64,000 nucleotides of DNA from an uncultured Polaribacter sp. (GCF_947501385.1 NZ_CANMVP010000025.1:1-64000), one strand, 5' to 3'; positions 1 to 8,266 are shown, counted from the first letter of the stretch. Translations and numbers: made by a program. The notes: generated by a model not told the origin, from the letters alone.

Positions 1-63
1 TTGATTTTGGCAATGCTACCATTGACGTAGCTTGTAAGTTACTGTTTTACAAATTATTAATAT

Positions 64-214
64 ATGTCTGGTCGAGCATTGCCGAGAAGCAAAATGTATT
101 TTGCGCCGAAGGTAGCTAGCGAAGCTATCGAGACCTTCTTTAACCTCTCGATAGCTTCGCTAGGTACTCTCAATGAAAATGTCTTTTCATTTCAGTAATG
201 CTCGAGGAGACATT
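64..214. repeat. Nested inverted repeat element
   Basis: The outer arms 64-80 and 198-214 are inverted copies of each other with 15 of 17 positions matching. Inside them, 116-133 (CTAGCGAAGCTATCGAGA) and 146-163 form a perfect 18-bp inverted repeat with a 12-base loop, and two smaller hairpins sit in the flanks (around 90-106 and 176-190). The sequence is clearly GC-richer than its surroundings and non-coding. It looks like a REP or MITE-type dispersed element; whether other copies exist cannot be seen from this window. Confidence 0.6.
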
Positions 215-358
215 ACGTCATTCCAACCGCTTGATAAAAATTTTTCTCGGGTCTCGAACTGACATTTTGGAATACATTTAACTCAAAATGCACAACGGTT
301 TATAGAAATACAAATATGTAGGCAATAGTTAATGGTCGCGTCAAAATAAGCGAAACAA

Positions 359-397
359 AAAAGAGGCCGTCTAAAAATAGTTTAGACGACCTCTTTT
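359..397 (-). terminator. Terminator of the redox cluster
   Basis: A hairpin pairs AAAGAGG..GTCTAAA with TTTAGACGACCTCTTT around a short AT loop, with A-tract and T-tract flanks so that it can act in both directions. It lies just downstream of the minus-strand gene that ends at 416, so it most likely ends the peroxiredoxin/thioredoxin transcript. Confidence 0.75.
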
Positions 398-415
398 AAT
401 AAATTTATTCTTTAC

Positions 416-673
416 TTAGGTATCTATAGACCCCAAAACACGTTTCATAAAAGTATTTAAGGCTTCTTTTTTTGGAGTACCCTGTTTTACCATCTTATCA
501 ACTTCCAATGCTCCGTACATATTAGAAATCAATTCACCAATAACGTCTAGTTCTTCATCTTTTAAAGACGGTACTTCCGTTAGTGCCTCTAAAGTTGCAA
601 TGGTTTCTAAAATATAATCTTGATCGTTTTCTTCAATAAAACCAGTTAAATGCTTAATGACGGGTAACTTCAT
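416..673 (-). CDS. DUF6952 family protein
   Basis: An 85-residue acidic, helical protein with no signal peptide or membrane segment. I recognise it as the small conserved flavobacterial family DUF6952 from its conserved start (MKLPVIKHL) and its tail (NTFMKRVLGS). The function is unknown. Its start is one base beyond the stop of the thioredoxin gene at 675, so the two are almost certainly co-transcribed and probably translationally coupled. The constant company of thioredoxin and peroxiredoxin suggests a role in peroxide or thiol handling, which is inference from context only. A terminator follows at 359-397. Confidence 0.8.
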   Translation of the reverse strand: MKLPVIKHLTGFIEENDQDYILETIATLEALTEVPSLKDEELDVIGELISNMYGALEVDKMVKQGTPKKEALNTFMKRVLGSIDT

Positions 674-674
674 A

Positions 675-983
675 TTACACTATTTCATTTACCAAGTCCT
701 TCAAGACATCAAACTTATTTGTTTGTGTTTGATTTTTCTTTTCGCCATTTACAAAAATTGCAAACGTTGGTAGATTACTTACATCTGCCAATTTTCTGCT
801 TTCAGGAAATTTTTCAGCATCTACAATTACAAATTTTACATCGTCTAATTCATTTGCTAATTTTTTAAACTTTGGTTTCATAATTCTACAATTACCACAC
901 CAAGTAGCGGAATATTGCACTACTACTTTTTCATTTCCTGAAACAATTATTTGTAAATTATCTTCTGTTAATTCTTGTACCAT
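675..983 (-). CDS. Thioredoxin family protein
   Basis: A 102-residue cytoplasmic thioredoxin-fold protein. The redox motif is WCGNC (around residues 28-32), with Asn in place of the Pro of classic thioredoxin WCGPC, so its redox potential and partners may differ. The conserved cis-proline is in the NLPTFAIF segment. The length is that of a single-domain thioredoxin. It lies between the peroxiredoxin (upstream) and the DUF6952 gene (downstream) on the same strand, which makes it a plausible reductant for that peroxiredoxin; the trxB reductase is elsewhere in this window (17516-18463). Confidence 0.88.
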   Translation of the reverse strand: MVQELTEDNLQIIVSGNEKVVVQYSATWCGNCRIMKPKFKKLANELDDVKFVIVDAEKFPESRKLADVSNLPTFAIFVNGEKKNQTQTNKFDVLKDLVNEIV

Positions 984-1001
984 TTTAACTATGAATTTTA
1001 A

Positions 1002-1038
1002 ATTATGAATTACAAATTTACTATTTGTAATTCATAAT
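1002..1038 (-). other. Intercistronic hairpin between peroxiredoxin and thioredoxin
   Basis: A perfect 16-bp AT-rich inverted repeat (ATTATGAATTACAAAT at 1002-1017 and its complement at 1023-1038) fills the 69-base gap between the two genes. It has no T-tract typical of a strong terminator. It could cause partial termination or stabilise the upstream message, giving unequal amounts of the two proteins; that is inference. Confidence 0.5.
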
Positions 1039-1052
1039 TCGTAATTAATTTA

Positions 1053-1694
1053 TTAATGTGTTGCTAAATAGGCTGCTGTTCCTTTTGCATTGGCAGACAT
1101 GGCTTCTTTACCTTCTTCCCAGTTTGCAGGACAAACTTCACCATGAGACTGTACATGTGAATATGCATCAATTAAACGTAAAAATTCATGTACATTTCTA
1201 CCCACTGGCATGTGATTAACACCTTCATGAAATACAGTTCCTTCTTCATCAATTAAATAGGTAGCTCTATAGGTTACATTATCTCCTTCTACTTGAATGG
1301 TTTGTGAAACTTCATCAAAAGTTTCATTTGAGATATCTAAAATACCTAAGATAGATGATAAGTTTCTATTACTATCTGCTATAATTGGATAGGTAACACC
1401 TTCAATTCCACCATGATCTTTAGAAGTACTTAACCATGCAAAATGAACCTCTGGCGTATCACAAGAAGCACCAATTACAATCGTGTTTCTTTTTTCAAAC
1501 TCTCCTAAAGCGGCTTGGAAAGCATGCAATTCTGTGGGACACACAAATGTAAAATCTTTTGGATACCAAAATAACAATACTTTCTTTTTACTATTTACTG
1601 CTTCTTCTAAAATGTTTAATTTAAAAGTATCGCCCATTTCATTCATTGCGTCTACATTTAAATCTGGAAATTTTTTACCAACTAATGTTGCCAT
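1053..1694 (-). CDS. Peroxiredoxin, AhpC/Prx1 type (typical 2-Cys)
   Basis: A 213-residue peroxidase that reduces H2O2 and organic hydroperoxides. The peroxidatic cysteine is in DFTFVCPTEL (near residue 52) and the resolving cysteine is in EVCPANW (near residue 169), so it is a typical 2-Cys enzyme acting as a dimer across two chains. The GRNVHEFLRLIDA segment is also characteristic. No signal peptide is present. It is the first gene of a minus-strand cluster with a thioredoxin and a DUF6952 protein and has its own -7 box at 1736-1743. No ahpF gene is next to it, so the neighbouring thioredoxin may be the electron donor (inference). Confidence 0.92.
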   Translation of the reverse strand: MATLVGKKFPDLNVDAMNEMGDTFKLNILEEAVNSKKKVLLFWYPKDFTFVCPTELHAFQAALGEFEKRNTIVIGASCDTPEVHFAWLSTSKDHGGIEGVTYPIIADSNRNLSSILGILDISNETFDEVSQTIQVEGDNVTYRATYLIDEEGTVFHEGVNHMPVGRNVHEFLRLIDAYSHVQSHGEVCPANWEEGKEAMSANAKGTAAYLATH

Positions 1695-1735
1695 ATTGTA
1701 TAAATTTATAATGATTATTTTATTTTTTTCTGGTG

Positions 1736-1743
1736 CAAAGATA
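1736..1743 (-). promoter_or_regulatory. Bacteroidota -7 box for the peroxiredoxin
   Basis: On the minus strand the sequence reads TATCTTTG, a match to the TAnnTTTG -7 element, placed about 40 bases before the peroxiredoxin start. No clear -33 TTTG is seen at the usual spacing. Confidence 0.55.
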
Positions 1744-1852
1744 GAAAGGAGATAAAAGAATAAGAAAAAAAAATGATGGGAAGAGTTTATCTTTCCATCA
1801 GATTTATTTATAGTTTTTAATATTTAAAATAGCTTTATACTATTCTTAAAAA

Positions 1853-2401
1853 TTACTTCTCTTCGCCTTTGTCTTCATTGTTTTCTTTGTGAATTAAAGG
1901 ATGATCTTCCTTACCCAAACCCACAATTTTTATAATACTAGAAACGGTATTAAATAACATCAATACAACACTAATTAGACCACCACTTAGCACTGCAGAA
2001 ATAATTAAACTAATATAATAAATATACGTATACCAAGCAGTTGGAACGTTATCTGCCTGAGTAACGGGAATGTTTAACAGTTGAAACGCAATAATAGCAG
2101 TCACAAAAACAATGGTGTCTATTTTTGCTATTAATAAAACATGTTTGTAATGGTCTTTATTTAATTTAGATTTTGAACTCGAGCTAATACTTAATAAAGT
2201 AAGCAAGAGTGCTAAAATTGTTGCTGATGCCAATGCTATGGTATTACACAACATATTAGTACCAGATATGGAAGACTCTATCAATTCTTTAGCTTCGTAA
2301 CCGCTGATACTACCTAAAGAATAAGCTCCTAGTCCCATGATAATGGTAGAAATTATTCCTCCTAAAAAAGCTCTTTTATTGTATGCTGTAAGTTTTATCA
2401 T
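1853..2401 (-). CDS. Conserved membrane protein, four predicted helices
   Basis: A protein of about 182 residues with hydrophobic segments near residues 12-32, 42-62, 90-110 and 122-150 (counted from the chosen start) and an acidic, lysine-rich tail ending KGEEK. I do not recognise the family. The open frame could begin at 2422, but the ATG at 2401 comes just after the stop codon of the upstream regulator gene and is the likelier start; the longer form would overlap it by 14 bases. It is the last gene of the minus-strand run that begins with the ABC transporter. Confidence 0.6.
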   Translation of the reverse strand: MIKLTAYNKRAFLGGIISTIIMGLGAYSLGSISGYEAKELIESSISGTNMLCNTIALASATILALLLTLLSISSSSKSKLNKDHYKHVLLIAKIDTIVFVTAIIAFQLLNIPVTQADNVPTAWYTYIYYISLIISAVLSGGLISVVLMLFNTVSSIIKIVGLGKEDHPLIHKENNEDKGEEK

Positions 2402-2408
2402 TCTTAAT

Positions 2409-3572
2409 TTATTTACTAGCAAATAGTTTTACATCGTTTGCAGAAACAATATTTTCTCCTAAAATTATTAAGCGTTCTACCACATTTCTTAGTTCTCTTA
2501 TATTCCCTGTCCAATTATACTTTTGAAGCAATGCTATGGCGCTCTCTGAAAATGTTTTTTCTGACATACCTTGTTCTACCGATATTTTTTTAGCGAAAAA
2601 ATCAACCAATAATGGAATGTCTTCCCTTCGATCATTTAACGCGGGTACTTTTATTAAAATAACGGCCAATCTGTGGTATAAATCTTCTCTAAACCTACCT
2701 TCTGCAATCTCTTTTTGAAGATTTTTGTTGGTGGCAGCTACTACTCTAACATTCACTTTGATGTCTTTATCTGAACCCACTCTAGAAATACTGCTTTCTT
2801 GAAGCGCACGTAGTACCTTTGCTTGTGCAGAAAGACTCATGTCTCCAATCTCATCTAGAAAAATGGTTCCACCATTGGCTGCTTCAAATTTTCCTGCTCT
2901 GTCTTTATTTGCACCCGTAAAAGAACCTTTTACATGACCAAACAATTCACTCTCTATCAATTCAGAAGGGATTGCTGCACAATTCACTTCAATCATAGGT
3001 GCTTTATGGCGATCTGATTTTTCATGCAACCAATGCGCAACTAATTCTTTACCTGTTCCGTTAGGGCCCGTAATTAAAACTCTTGCATCTGTTGCTGCCA
3101 CTTTTTCAATCATGTCTTTGATATGAGAAATAGCCTCACTATCTCCAATCATTTCATAGCTTTTACTCACTTTTTTCTTCAGCCTTTTATTTTCTACTAC
3201 CAACACTTTTTTCTCTAAAGCATTTCTTACGGTGTTTAAAAGTCGGTTTAAATCTGGCGGTTTAGAAATATAATCGAAGGCGCCTAAACGCATTGTATTC
3301 ACTGCGGTATCTAAATCTCCATGACCAGAGATCATGACAATGGGTATTTCTGGCTTCATCTTCTTCGCTTTCTCTAACACCTCAACACCATCCATCTTTG
3401 GCATTTTAATATCACATAAAACCAAATCGTAATCGTTATTTTTTATCATTTCAATACCTAACAAACCATCTTCTGCTTCTTCAACTTTATAGGCATCATT
3501 TTCCTCTGAAATAATTTTCTTCAGAACTCTTCTAATGGCTGCTTCGTCTTCTATTATGAGTATTTTTGACAT
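2409..3572 (-). CDS. Sigma-54 type response regulator lacking the DNA-binding domain
   Basis: A 387-residue NtrC-like protein. Residues 1-120 are a receiver domain with the phosphate-accepting Asp54 in LCDIKMP. Residues 140-375 are an AAA+ sigma-54 activation domain with Walker A GPNGTGKE (169-176), the sigma-54 contact loop as GSFTGA (216-221, Ser for the usual first Ala), Walker B GGTIFLDE and an arginine-rich end (NIRELRNVVERL). Family members are usually about 450-480 residues with a Fis-type HTH at the C-terminus; here the protein stops right after the AAA+ domain. It shares an operon with a beta-barrel protein and an MscS channel, and no histidine kinase gene is adjacent. Confidence 0.9.
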   Translation of the reverse strand: MSKILIIEDEAAIRRVLKKIISEENDAYKVEEAEDGLLGIEMIKNNDYDLVLCDIKMPKMDGVEVLEKAKKMKPEIPIVMISGHGDLDTAVNTMRLGAFDYISKPPDLNRLLNTVRNALEKKVLVVENKRLKKKVSKSYEMIGDSEAISHIKDMIEKVAATDARVLITGPNGTGKELVAHWLHEKSDRHKAPMIEVNCAAIPSELIESELFGHVKGSFTGANKDRAGKFEAANGGTIFLDEIGDMSLSAQAKVLRALQESSISRVGSDKDIKVNVRVVAATNKNLQKEIAEGRFREDLYHRLAVILIKVPALNDRREDIPLLVDFFAKKISVEQGMSEKTFSESAIALLQKYNWTGNIRELRNVVERLIILGENIVSANDVKLFASK

Positions 3573-4441
3573 TATATTTTAAATTTAATTCCTGTTCGTA
3601 AATAAAATGCATTTATATTATCTAATGTAAATACATTGTCTCTGTCTTTGTTTCTTAGAACGTTATTCAATCTTAATGTATAACCACCGTAAGTATACCA
3701 AACCAAATGTTTTGTAAATTGATATTCATAGCCTAAGCCGGCTACAATAAGAGATAAAGAAATATTATCAACTTGATCTCCGTTAACTGTTTCAGGTCTT
3801 TGTAAATGCGCAAAATAACCATCTAAACCCACAAAAGATTGCAAATTTTTCTCTGGACTAAAAGCATATTTCAGATTCATTTTTGGAACACCCACGGTGT
3901 ATGACCACTTCTCATTCATTTGTCTAAAGTAACTTATTAGTGGAAGTGGAAACGGGATTCCTGCGGTGGTATTGTAAGTCAAACCTAAAATTAAGCGGTA
4001 AGGTTTTGCGATGTCTTTGGCTTTGGTTCTGTCTTTTATAAAAAAAACACCACCGTTTAGAAAGAAATCATCTTTCGTTAATTTTTTATTTAAAGTAGAT
4101 GCTAACCTGGGAGAAATGCTATAGGCAACTCTCCATATATCATTCATTTTATAAGTGTAAGCGAAGTTTAAATCGATAACGGTAATGGTTTCTAAAAAGG
4201 AAGTATTAAATGGATACTTATCATTTAAGTTTAAAAAAATTCGATTGTATTCACCACCTACTACAAAATAACTGTCTTCTTTTACTTCAATAGGATAATT
4301 TACCAATGCCCTGATTCTTGTATACTGGTCTTCTGAATTGTTTTTAGGAATAAAGGAATATTCTAATCTTGCTAAATCTGTTAATTGTGCATTTAAGAAA
4401 TAACTCACAAAAAATACAATCCCTAAAAGACATTTCTTCAT
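3572..4441 (-). CDS. DUF6268-like outer-membrane beta-barrel protein
   Basis: A 289-residue protein with a clear signal peptide (residues 1-18, ending FLNAQ). The rest alternates polar and hydrophobic residues in short strands with aromatic girdles and ends in an aromatic/charged strand (YLRTGIKFKI), the pattern of an outer-membrane beta-barrel. It resembles the flavobacterial DUF6268 barrels; the precise family call is from memory. Its stop overlaps the start region of the response-regulator gene by one base, so the two are coupled. The function is unknown. Confidence 0.7.
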   Translation of the reverse strand: MKKCLLGIVFFVSYFLNAQLTDLARLEYSFIPKNNSEDQYTRIRALVNYPIEVKEDSYFVVGGEYNRIFLNLNDKYPFNTSFLETITVIDLNFAYTYKMNDIWRVAYSISPRLASTLNKKLTKDDFFLNGGVFFIKDRTKAKDIAKPYRLILGLTYNTTAGIPFPLPLISYFRQMNEKWSYTVGVPKMNLKYAFSPEKNLQSFVGLDGYFAHLQRPETVNGDQVDNISLSLIVAGLGYEYQFTKHLVWYTYGGYTLRLNNVLRNKDRDNVFTLDNINAFYLRTGIKFKI

Positions 4442-4455
4442 TTTCTAAATTTTAA

Positions 4456-5361
4456 TTATTCCTTTTCTTTTCTTTTACTTATCAATTTCAATCCTGATTC
4501 CTTATCTGAATACACATGCACATCTCTTTGAGGGAAAGGAATGGTAACATTGTTATCTCTAAAAGCTTTATCTATTGCAAAACGTAAATCACTTTGTACA
4601 AATCTTGTTTCAAAACTATCATTTAAAGAAAATACCAATTTAAAATTTAAAGAACTGTCTGCAAAATCTGTAAACAACACTTTTGGTTCTGGGATTTTTA
4701 AAATTTTATCCTGATCTTTTGTGGTTTTTAATAAAATTTCCTTCACTAAATTTACATCACTTCCATAAGAAACTCCTACAGTTACAGATTCTCTAGTTTC
4801 TGTTCCGTTTTCGGTCCAATTAAACAAAATATTGGTTAAATATAAATGATTCGGAATTACCAATACCTTATTATCTATCGTTACAGCTCTTGTTGTTCTT
4901 AATCTGATGTCTAAAACACGACCTACTTTTCCTTCTAGTTCTATAATATCACCTACATGAACGGATTGATCTACTAAAATAAATATTCCAGATATAATAT
5001 CTTGAAACAATGTTTGCAATGCCAAACCAACACCAATTAAAAGTGCTGCAGAAGCTGCAAAAACTGCCGTTACATTCACTCCAGCAGAATGCATTCCTAT
5101 TAAAAAAATAACTAAAAAAACAAACCATCTGATGTAACTAAAAACCGTTACAAATTTTTGCTTGTCGTTTACAGGCATTTTTCTTGTTAAAAACCTCCGT
5201 GCAAATTTAAGTATGATAGCAGATAAGATTAACGCAATAGCAATAAATAGTAACCCTTTTACAGTGATGCTAATATCATCTGAAAGCTCAAAAGGATAGT
5301 CTAAGATAGAATTTGCTTCTTCGACAATTGCTTCTTTTACTTGCTCTATTTTATCTTGCAT
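4456..5361 (-). CDS. MscS-type small-conductance mechanosensitive channel
   Basis: A 301-residue inner-membrane channel. There are three hydrophobic helices around residues 30-50, 68-88 and 92-125, the last being the pore helix with its small-residue pattern (AASAALLIGVGLALQ), followed by the conserved MscS beta domain (SGIFILVDQSVHVGDIIE, then the GRVLDIRLRTT and VIPN motifs). It opens under hypo-osmotic membrane tension and releases solutes. The length fits MscS. It lies three bases after the ABC permease gene and upstream of the beta-barrel gene, suggesting an envelope-stress theme for this operon. Confidence 0.9.
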   Translation of the reverse strand: MQDKIEQVKEAIVEEANSILDYPFELSDDISITVKGLLFIAIALILSAIILKFARRFLTRKMPVNDKQKFVTVFSYIRWFVFLVIFLIGMHSAGVNVTAVFAASAALLIGVGLALQTLFQDIISGIFILVDQSVHVGDIIELEGKVGRVLDIRLRTTRAVTIDNKVLVIPNHLYLTNILFNWTENGTETRESVTVGVSYGSDVNLVKEILLKTTKDQDKILKIPEPKVLFTDFADSSLNFKLVFSLNDSFETRFVQSDLRFAIDKAFRDNNVTIPFPQRDVHVYSDKESGLKLISKRKEKE

Positions 5362-5364
5362 TTT

Positions 5365-6684
5365 CTAATATTTTAACCATTTATATAAGTCTTTATAAGT
5401 AGCTTTTTTACCATACATTAAAATACCTACTCTATAGATTTTTGCTGCCAACCAAACCATAAATACAAAGGTAACCAATAATAATGCCATTGAAATTGCT
5501 AATTCTGTCCAAGAAACCCCAAATGGGACTCTCATTAACATTACAATAGGACTCGTAAAAGGAATGTAAGAAAATAGCACTGCTACAGCACCATGAGGAG
5601 CATTCATAACCGTTGCAAAACCAACATAAACCCCTAAAATTAAAGGCAACATAATTGGCAACATAAATTGTTGCGTGTCTGTTTCATTATCTACTGCTGC
5701 GCCTACCGCTGCAAACAGCGAACTGTACAACATAAAACCTCCTAAAAAATAAAAGATAAAAAGTACAAATAATTTTAGAATTGGCAATCTTAATATTTCT
5801 TGAATTATTAATTGCATTTTATCTCCGCTACTTGCATTTTTAACGGCGTCTAATTGTTCTGAAGAAACAGAATTCGCTTGCATTTCAGAAACATCTACAC
5901 CAAAAACAGCCGAAACAACACTTAAAATTACAAAAAGTAAAATTCCCCAGATAAAAAACTGAAGCAAGCCTGCAGAAGCATTTCCAATAATTTTACCCAA
6001 CATTAACTGAAATGGTTTTACTGATGAAACTATGATTTCTATGATTCTGCTTGTTTTTTCCTCAATAACGCTTCGCATCACAGAAGTTCCATAAATCATT
6101 ACAAACATCATGAGTAAATAGCCCGCAATGGCACCTACGCCAATTTTTAAACCGTTTATTAATTTGGAGGATTCTTCGCCAGAGAAATTAAACATTTTTA
6201 TGTCTGTGTTAATTTTTGAAGCTTTTATTTGTTCTAAATCAATACCCAAATTGGTCAATTTTTTATTTCGAAGTTTTGTTTCCACTTTGTTTTCTAAAGT
6301 ATTCATTAGAGACAATCCTGGTGAGTCTTTAGAATAAAATTCTACGGCGCTTGCAAGTATTTCTAAACTATCTTTCTTCGGAATATATAAAACCCCATAA
6401 TAGCTTCCTTCTTCAACATGTTTCTTTGTTTCTATGATTCCTAAAGCGGTAAAATCTGTATATTTTATAGATTCAGTATCTTCAAAATCTGTTTTCTCAA
6501 ACAAACCAGAATTATCTACATACACGATGTCCTTCGCTTTTTCATCATTTTTTCGCATTAGAAAAACAACTAAAGTAATCATACCTACCATAATTAACGG
6601 ACTTAAAAAAGTCATCACTATAAATGATTTGTTCCGAACCTTCGCAACAAATTCTCTATGAATAATTAATTTTAACTTACTCAT
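5365..6684 (-). CDS. ABC-2 type exporter permease, NatB-like
   Basis: A 439-residue membrane protein. One N-terminal helix (residues 20-42) is followed by a large extracytoplasmic region (45-175) and then five helices from about 178 to 430 with the ABC2_membrane_3 hallmark YGTSVMRSVIEEKTSRIIEI. This is the architecture of NatB-type permeases. It partners the ATPase encoded two bases upstream on the same strand. The exported substrate cannot be read from the sequence; NatAB of Bacillus exports sodium, but many homologues have other roles. Confidence 0.87.
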   Translation of the reverse strand: MSKLKLIIHREFVAKVRNKSFIVMTFLSPLIMVGMITLVVFLMRKNDEKAKDIVYVDNSGLFEKTDFEDTESIKYTDFTALGIIETKKHVEEGSYYGVLYIPKKDSLEILASAVEFYSKDSPGLSLMNTLENKVETKLRNKKLTNLGIDLEQIKASKINTDIKMFNFSGEESSKLINGLKIGVGAIAGYLLMMFVMIYGTSVMRSVIEEKTSRIIEIIVSSVKPFQLMLGKIIGNASAGLLQFFIWGILLFVILSVVSAVFGVDVSEMQANSVSSEQLDAVKNASSGDKMQLIIQEILRLPILKLFVLFIFYFLGGFMLYSSLFAAVGAAVDNETDTQQFMLPIMLPLILGVYVGFATVMNAPHGAVAVLFSYIPFTSPIVMLMRVPFGVSWTELAISMALLLVTFVFMVWLAAKIYRVGILMYGKKATYKDLYKWLKY

Positions 6685-6686
6685 AC

Positions 6687-7616
6687 TTAATTGTTTTTAT
6701 GGATTGCTTGAATAAAAATATCATTTGCACTAGGTATCAATTCTACAAAATGCTGTACTTCTCCTCTACTGGTTAAAAAAGTTAACAAATCGTTAGCGCT
6801 GCTATTTTCATTTAATTGGACGTTTAAAGCTAAACCTTTATGTAACAATTTAAAATCTGCAGGAGTCACCTTAAAGTTTTCTTTTAAAGCATCTTCTACT
6901 TCTTTAGGATTTGCTGTTTTTAAACCTACTTGAAACGTATTTGTTTTAAACGCACGCTTGATATCTTCTAACTTTCCATCTAAAATTTTATTCGATTTAT
7001 TGATCAATGCAATTTCATCACACATTTCTTCTACAGATTCCATTCTATGCGTAGAAAAAATAATGGTTGCGCCATTGTCTCTTAATTGTAAAATTTCATT
7101 GGCAATTAATTGTGCATTTATAGGGTCGAAACCAGAAAAAGGCTCATCAAAAATTAACAATTTAGGATTGTGCATTACCGTAACAATAAATTGTACTTTT
7201 TGTGCCATTCCTTTAGAAAGTGCTTCGATTTTTTTGCCCCACCAAGCAGAAATATCAAATTTATCAAACCAATAGTGCAATCTTTTTTTTGCTTCGGCTT
7301 TACTCAATCCTTTTAACTGTGCCAAATACAACGCTTGTTCCCCCACTTTCATAGATTTATACAAACCCCGTTCTTCTGGCAAATAGCCTATTTGCTCTAT
7401 ATGATGTGCTGCTAATTTTTCGCCATCTAAAATTATCGAACCAGCATCTGGCAACGTTATTTGATTGATTATTCTAATTAAAGACGTTTTTCCGGCACCA
7501 TTGGGTCCTAACAAACCATAAACACTGCCTTTAGGTATGTGAATGGTAACATCATTTAAAGCAGTAAAATCGCCATACTTTTTTACTACATTATTTATTT
7601 CTAATAAATTTTTCAT
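6687..7616 (-). CDS. ABC transporter ATP-binding protein, NatA-like
   Basis: The ATPase of the exporter, about 309 residues from the ATG at 7616. It shows Walker A GPNGAGKT, a signature variant (LSKGMAQKVQ in place of LSGGQ), Walker B LLIFDEPFSGFD and the switch histidine in FSTHRMES, followed by a ~90-residue C-terminal domain typical of NatA/CcmA-type proteins. The open frame extends to 7766, but the extra 50 residues are unlike the family, and a -7 box at 7655-7662 lies inside them, so the inner start is right. It is the first gene of the minus-strand operon running to 1853, divergent from marR. Confidence 0.88.
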   Translation of the reverse strand: MKNLLEINNVVKKYGDFTALNDVTIHIPKGSVYGLLGPNGAGKTSLIRIINQITLPDAGSIILDGEKLAAHHIEQIGYLPEERGLYKSMKVGEQALYLAQLKGLSKAEAKKRLHYWFDKFDISAWWGKKIEALSKGMAQKVQFIVTVMHNPKLLIFDEPFSGFDPINAQLIANEILQLRDNGATIIFSTHRMESVEEMCDEIALINKSNKILDGKLEDIKRAFKTNTFQVGLKTANPKEVEDALKENFKVTPADFKLLHKGLALNVQLNENSSANDLLTFLTSRGEVQHFVELIPSANDIFIQAIHKNN

Positions 7617-7654
7617 TAATTTTTGGTTGATTTCTTTTGAATAACGAATAAATA

Positions 7655-7662
7655 CAAACTTA
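7655..7662 (-). promoter_or_regulatory. -7 box for the ABC exporter operon
   Basis: The minus strand reads TAAGTTTG, a TAnnTTTG match, about 40 bases before the ATPase start at 7616. Its position inside the N-terminal extension of the longest open frame supports the shorter start. Confidence 0.5.
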
Positions 7663-7723
7663 CATATTTTAAAGGTATTTATAACTTTTAAGATGAGGAG
7701 CTTCCACTTTAAAATTCTGTTAA

Positions 7724-7772
7724 AATTTACTATGCACGCATAACTTTTTTGTAATTTACTATGCATGCATAA
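7724..7772. promoter_or_regulatory. Tandem palindromic operators upstream of marR
   Basis: Two near-identical 20-mers (AATTTACTATGCACGCATAA at 7724-7743 and AATTTACTATGCATGCATAA at 7753-7772) lie 29 bp apart. The second contains the perfect 12-bp palindrome TATGCATGCATA (7760-7771); the first has one mismatch. They lie in the divergent promoter region directly upstream of the MarR start, where a MarR dimer would bind. The assignment to this regulator is inference from position and symmetry. Confidence 0.65.
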
Positions 7773-7782
7773 TAAATTTTAC

Positions 7783-7790
7783 TATATTTG
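7783..7790 (+). promoter_or_regulatory. -7 box for the marR-fad transcript
   Basis: TATATTTG matches TAnnTTTG and ends only five bases before the marR ATG at 7796. Transcription from this box would begin at or next to the start codon, giving a leaderless message. The palindromic operator at 7760-7771 would overlap the polymerase site. Confidence 0.55.
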
Positions 7791-7795
7791 AACCA

Positions 7796-8254
7796 ATGAA
7801 CAAACACAAATCCATAGATCATCAACTTAGAGCAACCTGGCAAGCGGTTGCTAAAATGTACAATGAACAAGCATTGACACATAACAGCACCATGTCTACA
7901 GCTTTTGTTTTATTGAATATTGACAAAGAAAATGGAACTCCTTCTACAGCTTTAGGTCCTTTAATGGGCATGGAGCCAACCAGTCTTTCTAGAATTTTAA
8001 AAAGTATGGAAGACAAAGGTGCAATCTGTAGAGAGAAAAATCCTGATGATGGTAGAAGTGTAATTATTAAATTGACAGAATATGGAAAAGAAATGCGGAA
8101 AGTTTCTAGAGGGCATGTGATTCAGTTTAATGAAACCATCATTAATAACATTACAGAAAGAGATTTAGAAGGTTTTTTTAATGTAACCACAACCATCAAT
8201 AAATTAATTGCTGCAAAAGAAATTTTTATGGAAGTAAATAATAAAGCGGTATAA
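7796..8254 (+). CDS. MarR family transcriptional regulator
   Basis: A 152-residue winged-helix repressor. The recognition region is LGPLMGMEPTSLSRILKSMEDKGAI and the wing contains the family motif NPDDGRSVIIKLTE. It is 12 bases upstream of the multifunctional beta-oxidation gene and co-oriented with it, so it is the likely regulator of the fatty-acid operon and of itself through the palindromes at 7724-7772. MarR proteins of this kind usually sense a small ligand; an acyl-CoA would fit the context, but no sequence feature shows this. Confidence 0.88.
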   Translation: MNKHKSIDHQLRATWQAVAKMYNEQALTHNSTMSTAFVLLNIDKENGTPSTALGPLMGMEPTSLSRILKSMEDKGAICREKNPDDGRSVIIKLTEYGKEMRKVSRGHVIQFNETIINNITERDLEGFFNVTTTINKLIAAKEIFMEVNNKAV

Positions 8255-8266
8255 AATAATAAACAA

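Larger units (their letters stand above)
1..415. other. Gene-poor left edge with nested inverted repeats
   Basis: No complete gene is visible. An open frame on the plus strand runs in from the left edge and stops at 117-119, but it is short, passes through repeat sequence and has no recognisable similarity, so it is not called as a gene. The stretch holds the nested inverted repeats at 64-214 and the terminator hairpin at 359-397; the bases between (215-357) show nothing I can name. Confidence 0.6.

Noticed and set aside
3..119. 3' end of a gene entering from the left
   Set aside because: The frame is only 38 codons long inside the window, runs through repeat sequence and shows no recognisable motif.
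6687..7766. Longer start for the ABC ATPase (359 residues)
   Set aside because: The extra 50 residues are unlike NatA proteins and overlap the -7 box; the inner ATG at 7616 fits the family.
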